Source of the DNA: Kribbella soli
Lineage (GTDB): Bacteria > Actinomycetota > Actinomycetes > Propionibacteriales > Kribbellaceae
Assembly: GCF_004331345.1 (NCBI RefSeq)
Contig: NZ_SJJZ01000001.1
Span: forward strand, 744,001-808,000
DNA: 64,000 nt
Reading direction: 5' to 3'
Part shown: positions 32,836 to 45,589 of the stretch, piece by piece
How the letters are laid out: the number at the start of each line of letters is the position of its first letter
Position numbering within the stretch: position 1 is the first letter of the stretch
Program-made: the position numbers and the translations under genes
Notes under the pieces: model-generated
Database searches by the model: none
The model's input: only the letters and a program-made list of their open reading frames with translations
Told to the model about the DNA's origin: nothing

Positions 32836-33591
32836 ATGAGCACGATCCTGGTGACAGGCGGTACGGGAACGATCGGCCGTCTGGTGGTTCCGCTGCTCCA
32901 GGCGGCCGGCAGCAAGGTCCGTGTCCTCAGCCGGCACGCGGGCGATCGCGGCGACGGCGTCGAGTACCTGGCCGTCGATCTCCTGAACGGCGAGGGTCTG
33001 GACCGGGCCGTGGACGGCGTGGACGTGATCCTGCACCTGGCCGGCGGCCCGAAGGGTGACGACCTCGGCACCCACAACCTGGTCAAGGCGGCCGAGCAGG
33101 CGAAGGTCGGCCACCTGGTGCACATCTCGGTGACCGCGGTCGACCAGCTGCCGCTGACGTACTTCAAGTCGAAGCTCGGCGCCGAGCAGGCCGTCCGCGG
33201 GTCGTCGGTGCCCTGGACGGTACTGCGGGTCGCCCAGCTCCACGACTTCGTCTGGAACACAGTGCGGGCGATGGCGAAACTGCCCGTCCTGCCGACGCCC
33301 GGCGGCCTCCGGTTCCAGCCCGTCGACGGCCGGGACGTGGCCGAACGGCTCGCCGAACTCGCGCTCGGTGAACCGCAGGGCCTCGTCCCCGACCTGGTCG
33401 GCCCTAAGGTTTACAGCCTGTCAGAGCTGGCTCGCGACTACCTGCGGGCCACCGGCAAGCACCGGTTGTCGCTGCCGATCCGTGTTCCTGGCAAGGCGGG
33501 CAAGGTGTACCGCGCGGGCGGCAACCTCACCCTCACCGGCGCCGACGTCGGCACTCACACCTGGGACGAGTTCGTCGCCGCACAGGTGTAG
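32836..33591 (+). CDS. NAD(P)H-binding NmrA/atypical SDR protein
   Basis: 251 residues. The Rossmann motif VTGGTGTIGRLV is at the N-terminus, and HISVTAVDQ followed by YFKSKLGAEQAV occupies the SDR active-site region (Tyr and Lys spaced as YxxxK). The C-terminal region resembles NmrA and isoflavone-reductase-like proteins, which act as redox sensors or reductases. ATG 32836 has GGAGAAG upstream. Its last 37 bases overlap the convergent DUF3800-like gene. Confidence 0.88.
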   Translation: MSTILVTGGTGTIGRLVVPLLQAAGSKVRVLSRHAGDRGDGVEYLAVDLLNGEGLDRAVDGVDVILHLAGGPKGDDLGTHNLVKAAEQAKVGHLVHISVTAVDQLPLTYFKSKLGAEQAVRGSSVPWTVLRVAQLHDFVWNTVRAMAKLPVLPTPGGLRFQPVDGRDVAERLAELALGEPQGLVPDLVGPKVYSLSELARDYLRATGKHRLSLPIRVPGKAGKVYRAGGNLTLTGADVGTHTWDEFVAAQV

Positions 33592-34436
33592 GGCTCCAGC
33601 AGCTCAACCAAGTCCGGCGTACGGCGGCGCGCGATGCCGGCCAGGAAGTCGGCCACCTGCACCCGCGGATCGTGCTTGGAGTCGACCTGGACGAACGACT
33701 GCAACGGCGCCGGCTCCACGCGGGAGGCGAGGAACGCGCCCAGCCGCGCCACTCGGCCCGGCGTCAACGCACTCTGCTCGTCGTGCACCACGGCGACCGA
33801 ACGACCGCCGGCGCTCCAATACAGCACCGTTTCGGCGAGCGCCGGCACCAGCGGCTCCAACGGCGGCGGGAGCTCCGGATCCTCGTCGATCAACCGCTGC
33901 ATCACCTCTTCGACCCGAGCCCGCGTCACCGGACGCAACGCAGGTACATCGGCCGGCATCGTCGCGAAGAACCGGTCCACCGCGTCGTGATCCATCAACC
34001 GCACGCGCTTCGTCCGGGCCAGATCCACGAACGCCGCCAGGAACCCGGTCCGATGCCGCAGCGCCGCGGCCACCTCCGCGTGGTCCGTGCCGAGGCTGGT
34101 GCCGGCGCCGTACGACGGCTCCTCGGTGAACAGCTCGAACACCCGGGCAGCGACGTACGCGGTCTTGTCGATGGAGAGGACGTGCGCATGCCCGCGCAGG
34201 GTGGTGAGCAGCCACTCGAGCGCGGGCCGCTGCTCGGGTCGCAGCAACTGGTTGGACTTGTACTCCGTCCGGCGGCGCAGACGGGCTCGCAGTACGTCGA
34301 TCACGTCGGCGGCTGCGGGTACGGCGAGATCGACGCTGGCATGGGTGATGACGGGTGAGGCGGGGTCGAGCAGGTTGGTTCCGGAGAACCCCGACTCGTC
34401 ACACGCGACCTCGACCCAAGGCGACTCAGAAGTCAT
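33555..34436 (-). CDS. DUF3800-like protein (RNase H-fold), probable
   Basis: 293 residues from ATG 34436; ATG 34520 would add 28 weakly supported residues. The protein begins VEVACDESGFSG, then has VLSIDKTAYVAARVFE, VAVVHDEQSALTP and SKHDPRVQVADFLAG. The spaced acidic residues (DES, D of SIDK, HDE, VQVADFL) resemble DUF3800, an RNase H-like family found in anti-phage and other nucleic-acid contexts. This assignment is from pattern only. It overlaps tail-to-tail with the NmrA-like gene. Confidence 0.6.
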   Translation of the reverse strand: MTSESPWVEVACDESGFSGTNLLDPASPVITHASVDLAVPAAADVIDVLRARLRRRTEYKSNQLLRPEQRPALEWLLTTLRGHAHVLSIDKTAYVAARVFELFTEEPSYGAGTSLGTDHAEVAAALRHRTGFLAAFVDLARTKRVRLMDHDAVDRFFATMPADVPALRPVTRARVEEVMQRLIDEDPELPPPLEPLVPALAETVLYWSAGGRSVAVVHDEQSALTPGRVARLGAFLASRVEPAPLQSFVQVDSKHDPRVQVADFLAGIARRRTPDLVELLEPYTCAATNSSQV

Positions 34437-34610
34437 GGGAAGGCTGGCTCCAAGGCTGAAGGACTGCACGCTGCGGGGCCCGTCCTCGGGACGGGCTTGA
34501 TCGGACGCGCCAGGAGTCATCGGGGCGCGGTGACGATCAGTAAGCGGCAGCAGCCTGAGCAGACATGCGACCCATGATGGTCCGGCCAGCCGCCGGACAC
34601 CAGTGAATTC

Positions 34611-35447
34611 CTACGGCTTGCGGGCGAGGGCGACCAGGAGGAGCTGGCCGGCGCCGGTCAGGTTGAGCTTCTGCTCGTCCTCCGGCCACCAGGACGTCAG
34701 GTCGACGAGCCCTGGCGCGACCAGCTCGAGCCCCGCGACCAGCTCTGCGATCTCGTCCCGGGTCCGGAACTGCATGTGCGGGAACGCGTCCTGCAGCTTC
34801 TCCTCGATCGTGGTCGAGAACTCGGCCAGCCGGCCGCCGTCCCGCGGGTTGAGCGGATGCGTGAGCGCCAGGTAGGAGCCGGACGGCACGGCGGCCAGGT
34901 AGTCCGCGACGACCGGCACCGGGTCCGGCGTCGAGTGCAGGACCAGGCCGAGCAGGATCCCGACCGGGCGACTCAGGTCGAGCGCCCCGGTCACGGACGG
35001 ATGCGCGAGAACGGCGGCCGGGTCGTTGAGGTCCGCGTCGGCGAAGAAGCTGTGCTGGTCGTCGGCGAGCAGTGCCTGGCCGTGGGAGATCGCGGTCAGG
35101 TCGTTGTCGACGTACACGACGGTTGCGGCCGGGTTGGCCCGGAGGGCGATGTCGTGGGTGTTCTGCGCGGTGGGGAGCCCGGCGCCGAGGTCGAGGAACT
35201 GGTCGATCCGGCCCTCGGTGCTCATCCGGTTGATCGCGTCGGCCACCCAGCGGCGGTTCTGCCGGGTCAGTTCGGAGATCTCGGGGGCGATCTTCAGCAG
35301 TTCCTGGACGAACTGCCGGTCGACCTCGAAGTTGTTCTTGCCGCCGAGCAGCAGGTCGTACACCCGGGCCTGCGAGGCCCGTTCGAGGTCGATGGTGGCC
35401 GGCTCGTCGGCACGCAGCGGGCGGTGCGCGTCATCGTGTTCCGGCAT
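34611..35447 (-). CDS. SAM-dependent methyltransferase, DUF574 family
   Basis: 278 residues from ATG 35447. The DUF574 signature is clear: RVYDLLLGGKNNFEVDR near the N-terminus, the SAM loop FLDLGAGLPTAQNTHDIA, VYVDNDLTAISHGQALL, and the late WWPEDE. These proteins are abundant in actinomycetes and of unknown substrate, sometimes linked to morphological development. It is divergent from the RibD-like gene 148 nt away and shares no operon partner. Confidence 0.92.
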   Translation of the reverse strand: MPEHDDAHRPLRADEPATIDLERASQARVYDLLLGGKNNFEVDRQFVQELLKIAPEISELTRQNRRWVADAINRMSTEGRIDQFLDLGAGLPTAQNTHDIALRANPAATVVYVDNDLTAISHGQALLADDQHSFFADADLNDPAAVLAHPSVTGALDLSRPVGILLGLVLHSTPDPVPVVADYLAAVPSGSYLALTHPLNPRDGGRLAEFSTTIEEKLQDAFPHMQFRTRDEIAELVAGLELVAPGLVDLTSWWPEDEQKLNLTGAGQLLLVALARKP

Positions 35448-35595
35448 CGCCGTACCGCACCTCGCTCCGTCATGCGAAAAGCTGAATTGCCGGAAGAGTA
35501 TCCAGGCAGCCACCGGCAGCACGCACCGGGGCAGCCGGCGATGAGTTTCCCCCGCTTCGTTCGTCTCAACACCAACCGAACGAGGAGGAACGACC

Positions 35596-36135
35596 ATGGC
35601 GAAGGTGCTGTACTCGGTGACGCTGTCGGTGGACGGCTTCATCACCGGCCCGGACGGCGACATGCAGTGGATGCGCCCGTACCTCGGCCCCAATCCGGAG
35701 GTCGACGACCTGCTCCCCCGGATCGGGTCGCTGCTGATCGGCCGCCGGTCGCACGACGGCGACGACCCGCACAAGGGCGAGCCCGGGGAGGGCGAGGCGT
35801 TCGGCGGCGGCTGGAGCGGACCGGCGTACGTCGTCACGCACCGCCCACCGTCCGACCCGGAGGCCGGGGTCACGTACGTCGCCGACTTCACGAAGGCACT
35901 CGCTCAGGCCAAGGAGGCGGCCGGCGACAAGTACGTGAACGTGATCGGCGCGAACATCGCCAAACAGTGCATCGAGGCCGGCCAACTCGACGAGGTCCTC
36001 CTCTTCTACGCCCCGGTCATGCTCGGCGACGGCACCCGCCTGTTCGCCCACCCCGACGGCCGGACCGTCCCGCTCGAGCGAATAAGCGTCACCGAAACCC
36101 CACTGGCCACCAGCCTCTGGTTCAAAGTCGTCTAG
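35596..36135 (+). CDS. Dihydrofolate reductase-like (RibD C-terminal domain) protein
   Basis: 179 residues; ATG 35596 follows AGGAGGAACGACC. MAKVLYSVTLSVDGFITGPD is the standard opening of the RibD_C/DHFR-like family, followed by LLIGRRSHDG and the nucleotide-binding VNVIGANIAKQCI. It is probably an NADPH-dependent reductase of unknown substrate; it lacks the deaminase domain and is not riboflavin-linked here. Its TAG stop lies in a CTAG shared with the convergent YCII gene. Confidence 0.9.
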   Translation: MAKVLYSVTLSVDGFITGPDGDMQWMRPYLGPNPEVDDLLPRIGSLLIGRRSHDGDDPHKGEPGEGEAFGGGWSGPAYVVTHRPPSDPEAGVTYVADFTKALAQAKEAAGDKYVNVIGANIAKQCIEAGQLDEVLLFYAPVMLGDGTRLFAHPDGRTVPLERISVTETPLATSLWFKVV

Positions 36136-36425
36136 AAATCGACGGCGGCGGGATGCATGACCGCCCGGATCTCGACCGAGCGGCCGGCGGCTTGGGCGTC
36201 CGGGAGGAGGCGCGCGAGCTCGACGGCGCGGTCGCGGTTCTCCACGTCGATCACGTAGTACCCGTCGATCTGGGTCGGCTCGCGGTCGGGCAGCCGGACG
36301 GACAGTTGGGCGTCCGCGAGCAGCTCCCCGCCGACCAGTTCACCGGCGTCGTGGGCGACTCGCTCGAACTCGTCGCGCTGCAGACGTGCCTCACCGTCAC
36401 CCTGCAGGATCAGTAGAAACTTCAT
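36132..36425 (-). CDS. YCII-related domain protein
   Basis: 97 residues from ATG 36425, with AGAGGAGAG upstream. MKFLLILQGDGEARLQRDEF, DGYYVIDVENRDRAVELARL and VEIRAVMHP follow the YCII fold pattern, though the usual DGPF motif is IDGYYV here. A second YCII gene lies at 32281. Function unknown. It converges on the RibD-like gene with a 4-bp overlap. Confidence 0.82.
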   Translation of the reverse strand: MKFLLILQGDGEARLQRDEFERVAHDAGELVGGELLADAQLSVRLPDREPTQIDGYYVIDVENRDRAVELARLLPDAQAAGRSVEIRAVMHPAAVDF

Positions 36426-36473
36426 CGGCGCTCTCCTCTCACAGGTACGACGGAGCCGAGCGCGCAGTCTTGA

Positions 36474-36485
36474 CATGATGTCCGG
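36474..36485 (+). promoter_or_regulatory. -10 element CATGAT six bases before ATG
   Basis: CATGAT at 36474-36479, six bases, then ATG 36486, with no Shine-Dalgarno site. It suggests leaderless expression of the acetyltransferase. Confidence 0.4.
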
Positions 36486-37037
36486 ATGTTCGCCCGCACC
36501 GACCGCCTGACCCTGCGCCGTTTCAAGCCCACGGACGCCGAGCAGTTCGCCGCGTACCGCTCAGATCCGCAGGTCGCCCGCTTCCAGTCCTGGGATGCGC
36601 CGGTGCCGCTCGCCGAGGCGCAGCGGACGGTCGAACGGTTCGCGGAAGGCGATCCGGAAGCGCCCGGCTGGTTCCAGTACGCCGTCGACCTGGACGGCGT
36701 ACTCATCGGAGACCTCGGCCTGAATCTGCACGAGAACCTGATGCAGGCCGACCTCGGCTTCACCCTCGCGTCGGAGTACCAGGGCCATGGATATGCGTCC
36801 GAGGCCGTGCGTGGACTGCTCCACCACCTGTTCGTCGACCGCGAGCTGCACCGGGTCTCGGCCGAATGCGATGCCCGCAACACCGCGTCAGCCCGGCTGC
36901 TCGAACGCGTCGGCTTCACCCGCGAGGGTGAGCGGCCGGCGAACACCTGGTTCAAGGGCGAGTGGACCGACGACTTGGTGTTCGGGCTGCTCCGGGAGGA
37001 CTACCTCAGCCGACGGCCGCCCACGCCCGGGCCGTGA
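36486..37037 (+). CDS. RimJ/RimL-type GNAT acetyltransferase
   Basis: 183 residues. The opening TDRLTLRRFKPTDAEQFAAY, the acetyl-CoA loop EYQGHGYASEAVRGLL and the C-terminal NTASARLLERVGF form the RimJ/RimL subgroup pattern. Such enzymes acetylate N-termini of ribosomal proteins or small amines; the target here is unknown. Its 3' end overlaps the convergent methyltransferase gene by 32 bp. Confidence 0.9.
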   Translation: MFARTDRLTLRRFKPTDAEQFAAYRSDPQVARFQSWDAPVPLAEAQRTVERFAEGDPEAPGWFQYAVDLDGVLIGDLGLNLHENLMQADLGFTLASEYQGHGYASEAVRGLLHHLFVDRELHRVSAECDARNTASARLLERVGFTREGERPANTWFKGEWTDDLVFGLLREDYLSRRPPTPGP

Positions 37038-37767
37038 GGCTGATCGAGCCGTCCGGCTTGATCGGCAGCCGCGCCTGTACGGCGTCCCGCAGCGCCTCCT
37101 GGTCTGCGGGGTCCAGGCTGCGCAGGTACGCCGGCGCCACGCCCTGCCCGCCCAGGAACGGCCGCCAGTAGTCGTCGAACGACTCGAACTCGGTCGGTAC
37201 GACGATCTCGCGCGTCCGCACCTCGGTGAACCCGGCCTCGCGGAACAGCCCCTCGAGGCCTTCCGGCGTACAGAACGGGAAGCGCCGGCCTTCGTCGTGG
37301 TCCCGGTCCTGCGGGCGTACGTCGGCCATCGCGTCGAAGAAGTACCGCATCAGCTGCATGCCGCCGGCGTAGTCCCACACGTAGACCGCGACCGTCGTAC
37401 CGATCTCGCGCATCCGGCGCAGCGCCTCGACCCGCTCGGGGATGAAGTTGAGCACCAGCCCGGCGACGACCACGTCGTACGGACCGTCCGGGAGCTCGGC
37501 CGCAGACCGGACCTCGAAGGCTGCCCGCTCATCTTTGACAGCCTGTCGTGCATAGCCGATGAAGCCCTCCGACGGGTCGACACCGAGCACGGACGCCGGA
37601 TCCGCCGTACGAAGGATCGTGCCGGTCAAAGCGCCCGTACCGCAGCCGACGTCGAGCCAGCGCAGTCCGGCCGGCTGCTCCAGCCAGCCGACGAACTCCG
37701 GCGCGACGAGGCGGCTCCAGCGGCCTACGTACGACTCGTAGATTCCCCCACTCGACCACTCGCTCAC
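37006..37767 (-). CDS. Class I SAM-dependent methyltransferase
   Basis: 253 residues from GTG 37767, which overlaps the stop of the SDR gene (GTGA). The SAM-binding motif I is [18 protein letters not shown], followed by [14 protein letters not shown] and [15 protein letters not shown]. The substrate is unknown. An upstream in-frame extension to 37821 is unlikely given the overlap. It is the second gene of an SDR-methyltransferase operon controlled by the divergent TetR, so both enzymes probably act on the same molecule. Confidence 0.88.
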   Translation of the reverse strand: MSEWSSGGIYESYVGRWSRLVAPEFVGWLEQPAGLRWLDVGCGTGALTGTILRTADPASVLGVDPSEGFIGYARQAVKDERAAFEVRSAAELPDGPYDVVVAGLVLNFIPERVEALRRMREIGTTVAVYVWDYAGGMQLMRYFFDAMADVRPQDRDHDEGRRFPFCTPEGLEGLFREAGFTEVRTREIVVPTEFESFDDYWRPFLGGQGVAPAYLRSLDPADQEALRDAVQARLPIKPDGSISLTARAWAAVG

Positions 37768-38696
37768 TTGCGCAGGATAGACGGCAACGAGACCCCCGTC
37801 AGTCCTTCGGAGACTGTCCACAGCCGAGCGCTGGTCTCAGCATCGAGGGCAGCCTTGGGCGGCTTGGCCAAAGCGGTGGGGCCGACGAGGCCGAACCGTC
37901 CGGACGGGCCGTAGTACGCACCGTGCTCGGCCGCGGGGTCCGCCGCGGCGAACAACAGCGGTTCGGTTCCGGTCTCGACGCCCTGCGAAGGGAGCGGCGC
38001 GAGGCGGTACAGCAGTCGCGTCGCCAGCGGCATCCGGTCGCGGCCGAGGCTCGCGCCGGTCGTTTGCAGGTTGGTGTTCGTGAAGCCGGGATGGGCCGCG
38101 ACGCTGCGCAGGCCCCAGCCGTGCTCGGTCGACAGCCGGGCGAGTTCGTTGCTCAGCATCAGGTCGGCGAGCTTCGACTGCGAGTACGCCGCCGTCGACC
38201 GATAGCGGCGCTCCCACTGCAGGTCGTCGAAGTGGATCCGGCCGAAGTTCGCCGCACCGCTGGCCATGGTCGCGACCCGCGGCGCCGGAGCGGCCAGGAT
38301 CAGCGGCAGCAGCCGGACGGTGAGCGCGAACGGGCCGAGATAGTTCGAGCCGAACTGCAGCTCGAAGCCGTCCTTGGTGACCATTCGGTCCGGCGGGTTC
38401 ATCACGCCGGCGTTGTTCACCAGCAGATCCAGATGCGGCTCGTCGGCGGTGAGCTGCTCAGCGAACTCCTGGACCGAGGCGAGGTCGGCGAGGTCGATCC
38501 GCCGTACCTCGAGCTGGGCGCCCGGGTGCGCGGCGAGGATCTCGGCCTTCGCCGCCTCGCCCTTGGCGGGAGTCCGGACCGCCAGCACGACCCTCGCACC
38601 CGCGGCTGCGAGCCGCTTGGCGGCCTCCTTGCCGGTCCCACTGTTGGCGCCGGTGATGACGGCGAGCTTGCCGGTCTGGTCGGGGACGTCGTACAT
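37764..38696 (-). CDS. Short-chain dehydrogenase/reductase (WWOX/retinol-dehydrogenase-like)
   Basis: 310 residues from ATG 38696, with GGAGAG upstream. The cofactor motif is [14 protein letters not shown], the NNAG motif is LVNNAGVM, and the catalytic Tyr/Lys lie in [13 protein letters not shown] Ser in MASGAAN completes the site. It resembles the retinol dehydrogenase-like SDRs often annotated as oxidoreductases in actinobacteria. It is divergent from tetR across a region with three operator palindromes and is probably repressed by it. Confidence 0.92.
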   Translation of the reverse strand: MYDVPDQTGKLAVITGANSGTGKEAAKRLAAAGARVVLAVRTPAKGEAAKAEILAAHPGAQLEVRRIDLADLASVQEFAEQLTADEPHLDLLVNNAGVMNPPDRMVTKDGFELQFGSNYLGPFALTVRLLPLILAAPAPRVATMASGAANFGRIHFDDLQWERRYRSTAAYSQSKLADLMLSNELARLSTEHGWGLRSVAAHPGFTNTNLQTTGASLGRDRMPLATRLLYRLAPLPSQGVETGTEPLLFAAADPAAEHGAYYGPSGRFGLVGPTALAKPPKAALDAETSARLWTVSEGLTGVSLPSILRK

Positions 38697-38713
38697 GTTC
38701 CACTCTCCATTAA

Positions 38714-38784
38714 AAGACTGGTGGTCTGTTACGACTTCGACGTTATCAGACCAGCGGTCCGATAACAACAGACCGCTGGTCTGT
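38714..38784. promoter_or_regulatory. Three TetR operator sites between SDR and tetR
   Basis: Three copies of a CAGACC-N3-GGTCTG palindrome: 38714-38728 (AAGACT GGT GGTCTG), 38747-38761 (CAGACC AGC GGTCCG) and 38768-38784, where ACAGACC GCT GGTCTGT is a perfect 17-mer. The last one abuts the TAGACT -10 (38784-38789) of tetR, so binding would block both divergent promoters. Confidence 0.75.
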
Positions 38785-38795
38785 AGACTGGGTCC

Positions 38796-39464
38796 ATGAC
38801 TTTCCAGCGCGCGCGCAGACCGGAGCAGCGGGCCGAGCGGCGGCGGGCGATCCTCGCGACCGCGGCCGCGATGCTGACCGAGATGCCGGTCGCGGACGTC
38901 AGCCTGAACGAGCTGAGTCGTCGCGTCGGCCTGGCGAAGTCGAACGTGCTGAACTACTTCGACTCCCGCGAGGCCGTCCTGCTCGAGTTGTCGAGCAGCG
39001 AGCTGTCGGCCTGGGTGCAGGACCTGGCGACCGCCTTGCCGGACCGGTCACCTGAGGCGACCGACGAGCGGGCCGACCGGCTGATCGCGGCGATCGTCGG
39101 CACGCTGGCGAAGCGGCCGGTGCTCTGCGACCTGATCAGTACGCAGGCAGCGGTGCTGGAGCGAAACATCACGACCGAAACGGCGCTCACGTTCAAACGC
39201 GCGGCTGTAGTCGCGTACGAACAGCTGATCGCGGTGGTCGTCGGCGTACTGCCGGAGCTCGGCCCGGAAGGAGCCGGCCAGTTCATCGCCACCGCCAGCC
39301 TGCTGGCAGGCGCGATCTGGACCCACGCCCATCCGGTGCCGGCGATCCTCGCGGCCTACGAGACCGACCCGGCGCTGAGCGCGATCCGGATGGAGTTCGA
39401 GCCGGCGCTGACCGATGCCCTGCGCACCTTGCTGTACGGCGCTCTGCCGCGCGTCACGGAGTGA
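38796..39464 (+). CDS. TetR-family transcriptional regulator
   Basis: 222 residues. The N-terminal HTH is [24 protein letters not shown], then [20 protein letters not shown]. The C-terminal ligand domain is typical in size. TAGACT six bases before ATG 38796 suggests a leaderless mRNA. The three palindromes upstream indicate autoregulation and control of the divergent SDR-methyltransferase operon. The inducer is unknown. It ends just before a strong hairpin. Confidence 0.92.
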   Translation: MTFQRARRPEQRAERRRAILATAAAMLTEMPVADVSLNELSRRVGLAKSNVLNYFDSREAVLLELSSSELSAWVQDLATALPDRSPEATDERADRLIAAIVGTLAKRPVLCDLISTQAAVLERNITTETALTFKRAAVVAYEQLIAVVVGVLPELGPEGAGQFIATASLLAGAIWTHAHPVPAILAAYETDPALSAIRMEFEPALTDALRTLLYGALPRVTE

Positions 39465-39468
39465 GCTG

Positions 39469-39499
39469 GTCGGCCGGATCAACGGGTGATCCGGCCGAC
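39469..39499. terminator. Bidirectional terminator hairpin
   Basis: GTCGGCCGGATCA (39469-39481) and TGATCCGGCCGAC (39487-39499) form a perfect 13-bp stem with a 5-nt loop, 5 nt after the tetR stop and 9 nt after the convergent phosphatase stop. Confidence 0.8.
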
Positions 39500-39507
39500 G
39501 GCTGCGC

Positions 39508-40359
39508 TTAGGGCAGGTAGTAGTTCGGGTTCGGGAGCTTGAAGGTGCGGTCGGCAAAACCACCCTTCAGGTCGGAGAACTGGTCGCCGAAGTTCGCGAC
39601 GATGTCGTAGCCGAGGGACTCGATGTGCGCGCGGGTGGCCGACTTGTAGTGGATCGTCGTACACGATCCGTTCGGGTCTGCCGCGCAGGCCTTCTTCAGG
39701 TAGTCCGGGTAGTCGGCGACAGCCGGCTTGGTGAACAGGCCGTCCTCGCCGTTGCTCAGCGCGGTCGGCTTCGGATACCCGGCGTCGACGCCGACACCGT
39801 CCGCGGTCAGGTTGCCCAGCGTCGCCGCTTCCTGCGCGGCGCCACGGCCGGTCAGGAAGAAGATCGCGTAGCCCTCACGCTCGGCCGTCTTCACCAGGTC
39901 GACCATGCCGGGAACGGCCGGGAACTTCTGGTTCAGCACGAAGTCCGCGTTGGTGGTCGGGTTGTAGGCCCAGTTGCTGGCGATCTCGTAGTTCCAGGTG
40001 GCCAGCGACGTGTCGTCGACGTCGAGCAGGATCGCTTTGGTCTTGGTGGTGTGGTGCGGCAGCGAGATCCAGCGGGTCCCCGCGGCGGCGGCCTTCTGCG
40101 CTTCCTTCGCGTAGTTGCTGTCCGCCGCGAAGTTGCCGGAGCCGAGCGGGTCGCCGTAGTAGTTGCGCAACTGCTGCCGCAGTACGTCGATGTTGGTGAC
40201 CTGCTTCTCGCTGTGCGGTGTCGACGTCTGGATCGCCGGCTGCTGCGTCGCGGCGCCGGCCGAGTACGCGACTCCGCCGACGACCGATGTCATCGCGACC
40301 GCGGCGACGCTGGTCAGAACCATGCGGCGGGACGGCCGGCGCCAGGAACGGAATGCCAT
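39508..40359 (-). CDS. Secreted HAD-family acid phosphatase (class B/IIIB)
   Basis: 283 residues from ATG 40359 (AAGGGG upstream). A basic N-terminus (RSWRRPSRRMV) and hydrophobic stretch form a signal peptide, cleavage near AGA-ATQ at about residue 42. The HAD motif I is ILLDVDDTSL (nucleophile and acid Asp), motif II is FFLTGRG, and motif IV contains the late Asp pair in NFGDQFSD. It is probably exported and hydrolyses phosphomonoesters for phosphate supply. It is transcribed alone and converges on tetR at a shared terminator. Confidence 0.9.
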   Translation of the reverse strand: MAFRSWRRPSRRMVLTSVAAVAMTSVVGGVAYSAGAATQQPAIQTSTPHSEKQVTNIDVLRQQLRNYYGDPLGSGNFAADSNYAKEAQKAAAAGTRWISLPHHTTKTKAILLDVDDTSLATWNYEIASNWAYNPTTNADFVLNQKFPAVPGMVDLVKTAEREGYAIFFLTGRGAAQEAATLGNLTADGVGVDAGYPKPTALSNGEDGLFTKPAVADYPDYLKKACAADPNGSCTTIHYKSATRAHIESLGYDIVANFGDQFSDLKGGFADRTFKLPNPNYYLP

Positions 40360-40462
40360 GGTGACCCCTTCAAGAACAGGAATGCTTGCGAAAGGCACGC
40401 TAACTCCATCCGCTGCCGATGTATCTGCCGCACGCCGCAACTTGAGGGGAATCCTGCGTTCG

Positions 40463-40933
40463 CTAGACCTGCTTCAGGTAGCGATGGCACGGGATCGGCA
40501 ACGTTCCGCGTTCGACCGACGCCGGATAGTCGAAGGGGCCGCCGTCGGTCCAGCCGCTGCGTTCGTAGAACCGGCGGGCCCGCGCGTTGCCGGTCGCCAC
40601 GGCCAGCCAGGCTTCCTGGTGACCGCCTGCCTTCACCTGCCGCTCGGCTTCGGTGAGCAGCGTCCTGGCGACGCCCGATCCGCGGTGGTCGCGCCCGACG
40701 TACACCTGCTCGACCTCGGCGCCCACCACCATGACGAAGCCGGCGATCTCGTCATCGACGACGAGAACTGTGGTGTCCGCGACCCGTTGTGCGGCACGGG
40801 TCCAGAACGACTCCTTGGTCCGGATCGCAACCAGTTCGTCGGGCACATGTCCCAGGTGGCCGTCCTGCCAACCGGCGTACCAGATCGCAGCCACCGCATC
40901 GGCATCCTCGGCAACAGCAGGTCTCACGGTCAT
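40463..40933 (-). CDS. GNAT-family N-acetyltransferase
   Basis: 156 residues. MTVRPAVAEDADAVAAIWYA is a standard GNAT start, VGRDHRGSGVARTLLTEAE is the acetyl-CoA loop, and NARARRFYERSGW the C-terminal motif. Substrate unknown. A TACGCT -10 lies six bases upstream of ATG 40933 on the minus strand (40945-40940), again with no ribosome binding site, indicating a leaderless transcript. It is divergent from the unknown gene at 41008. Confidence 0.9.
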   Translation of the reverse strand: MTVRPAVAEDADAVAAIWYAGWQDGHLGHVPDELVAIRTKESFWTRAAQRVADTTVLVVDDEIAGFVMVVGAEVEQVYVGRDHRGSGVARTLLTEAERQVKAGGHQEAWLAVATGNARARRFYERSGWTDGGPFDYPASVERGTLPIPCHRYLKQV

Positions 40934-41818
40934 ACGGCCAGCGTAGGTGAACCCGCCGCGCCCCTACGCTTGCTGCGTTCCGCTTCCCTCACGAAGGAGA
41001 ACACGCCGTGGCCACTGGCCTGGTCAGGACCGACGATCCGTGCGTCTCCTGGGGAGAGTCGATCGTCGAAGCCGTCAGCGAGACCACCGATCGCGTCGTC
41101 CGCTGGCGCGGCATCGACTTCGTCGTCCAGCCGAACGGCCGAGAGCCGAACGCGGTCCACTCGCTTCGGTCGAACGACAGTCCCCTGTTCCTGCCGGAGG
41201 AGCTGGCCGACGCGGTCCGCCGGTACGACGCCGGTAAGCCGAAACGGGGCGATGCGGAACGGTTGGTCCGGGCCACCGGGCACACGATGTCGCAGTCGGC
41301 CGGCTTGAGCAGCCCGCTGTTCGACAACATCGGCGGGCTCCACGAGCAGGAGGCCGTCCTGGACGGCGCGCTGGCCGACGTCTGGACCCAGGAACGACTG
41401 GCCGACCTCTGGCCGAAGACCGACTCCGGAAGGTTCCTCCCCGCCGACGAGGTGCCGGACTTCGCCTTCGCCGGCCGGAACCCGGCGGCGGCCGCGGCAG
41501 CACGGGACCTGATGACGGAGATCGTCCGGCAGCAGGGCCCCGGCGCACCGGTCGGACCTGAGGACTACGCCGCCCTCTCCGAGGCGTTGATCGCGACGAA
41601 ACCCGAGGAACGGTTCGGCGAGGTCCTCAAGCTGCTGCCGGGCACCGACGAACTGTCGCCGTCCGACACGTTCTCGGCCGAGGCCGCCCTCCGCAGGGGC
41701 TTCGCCGAGGCCGTCGCACAGGGCGACCCGTCGCTCGCGGCCACTGCCGTCCGGAGGGCGTCGGAGCGGATCGACCCACAGCTGCGCCGGCTGGTGGAGG
41801 ATCCTGCAATGGCCCCGG

Positions 41819-45421
<3,603 letters not shown>

Positions 45422-45449
45422 CTGCCAACCCCTCCAGAAGAACTCTCCG

Positions 45450-45512
45450 GAGGCGCCCTTGCATCAGTGCTCCAGGTCGAGCGTGGCGGACCTGGGTCCG
45501 TTGCAGCGCCTC
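45450..45512 (-). ncRNA. Probable S-adenosylhomocysteine (SAH) riboswitch in metH leader
   Basis: Read on the minus strand, GAGGCGC (45512-45506) pairs perfectly with GCGCCTC (45456-45450) as the closing stem. The 5' strand continues as CTGCAACGG, which fits the conserved GCGCUGCAACGG of the SAH riboswitch; a GGACC/GGTCC hairpin follows, then CCACGCTCG (consensus CCAGGCUCG) and GCAAGGGCGC (consensus AACGGCGCUC). Known SAH riboswitches turn on ahcY, metH or metF when SAH is high. This match is from memory of the consensus, not a covariance search. Confidence 0.75.
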
Positions 45513-45589
45513 TCGGCCTGGATGCCCCATGTTAGTGGCGTCACACTCAGCACCAAGCGCTTTGTCCACATTGTAGGACGGGCGTTCAA

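Noticed and set aside
45422..45589. Cobalamin riboswitch before metH
   Set aside because: The leader is too short and lacks the B12-box; it fits the smaller SAH riboswitch.
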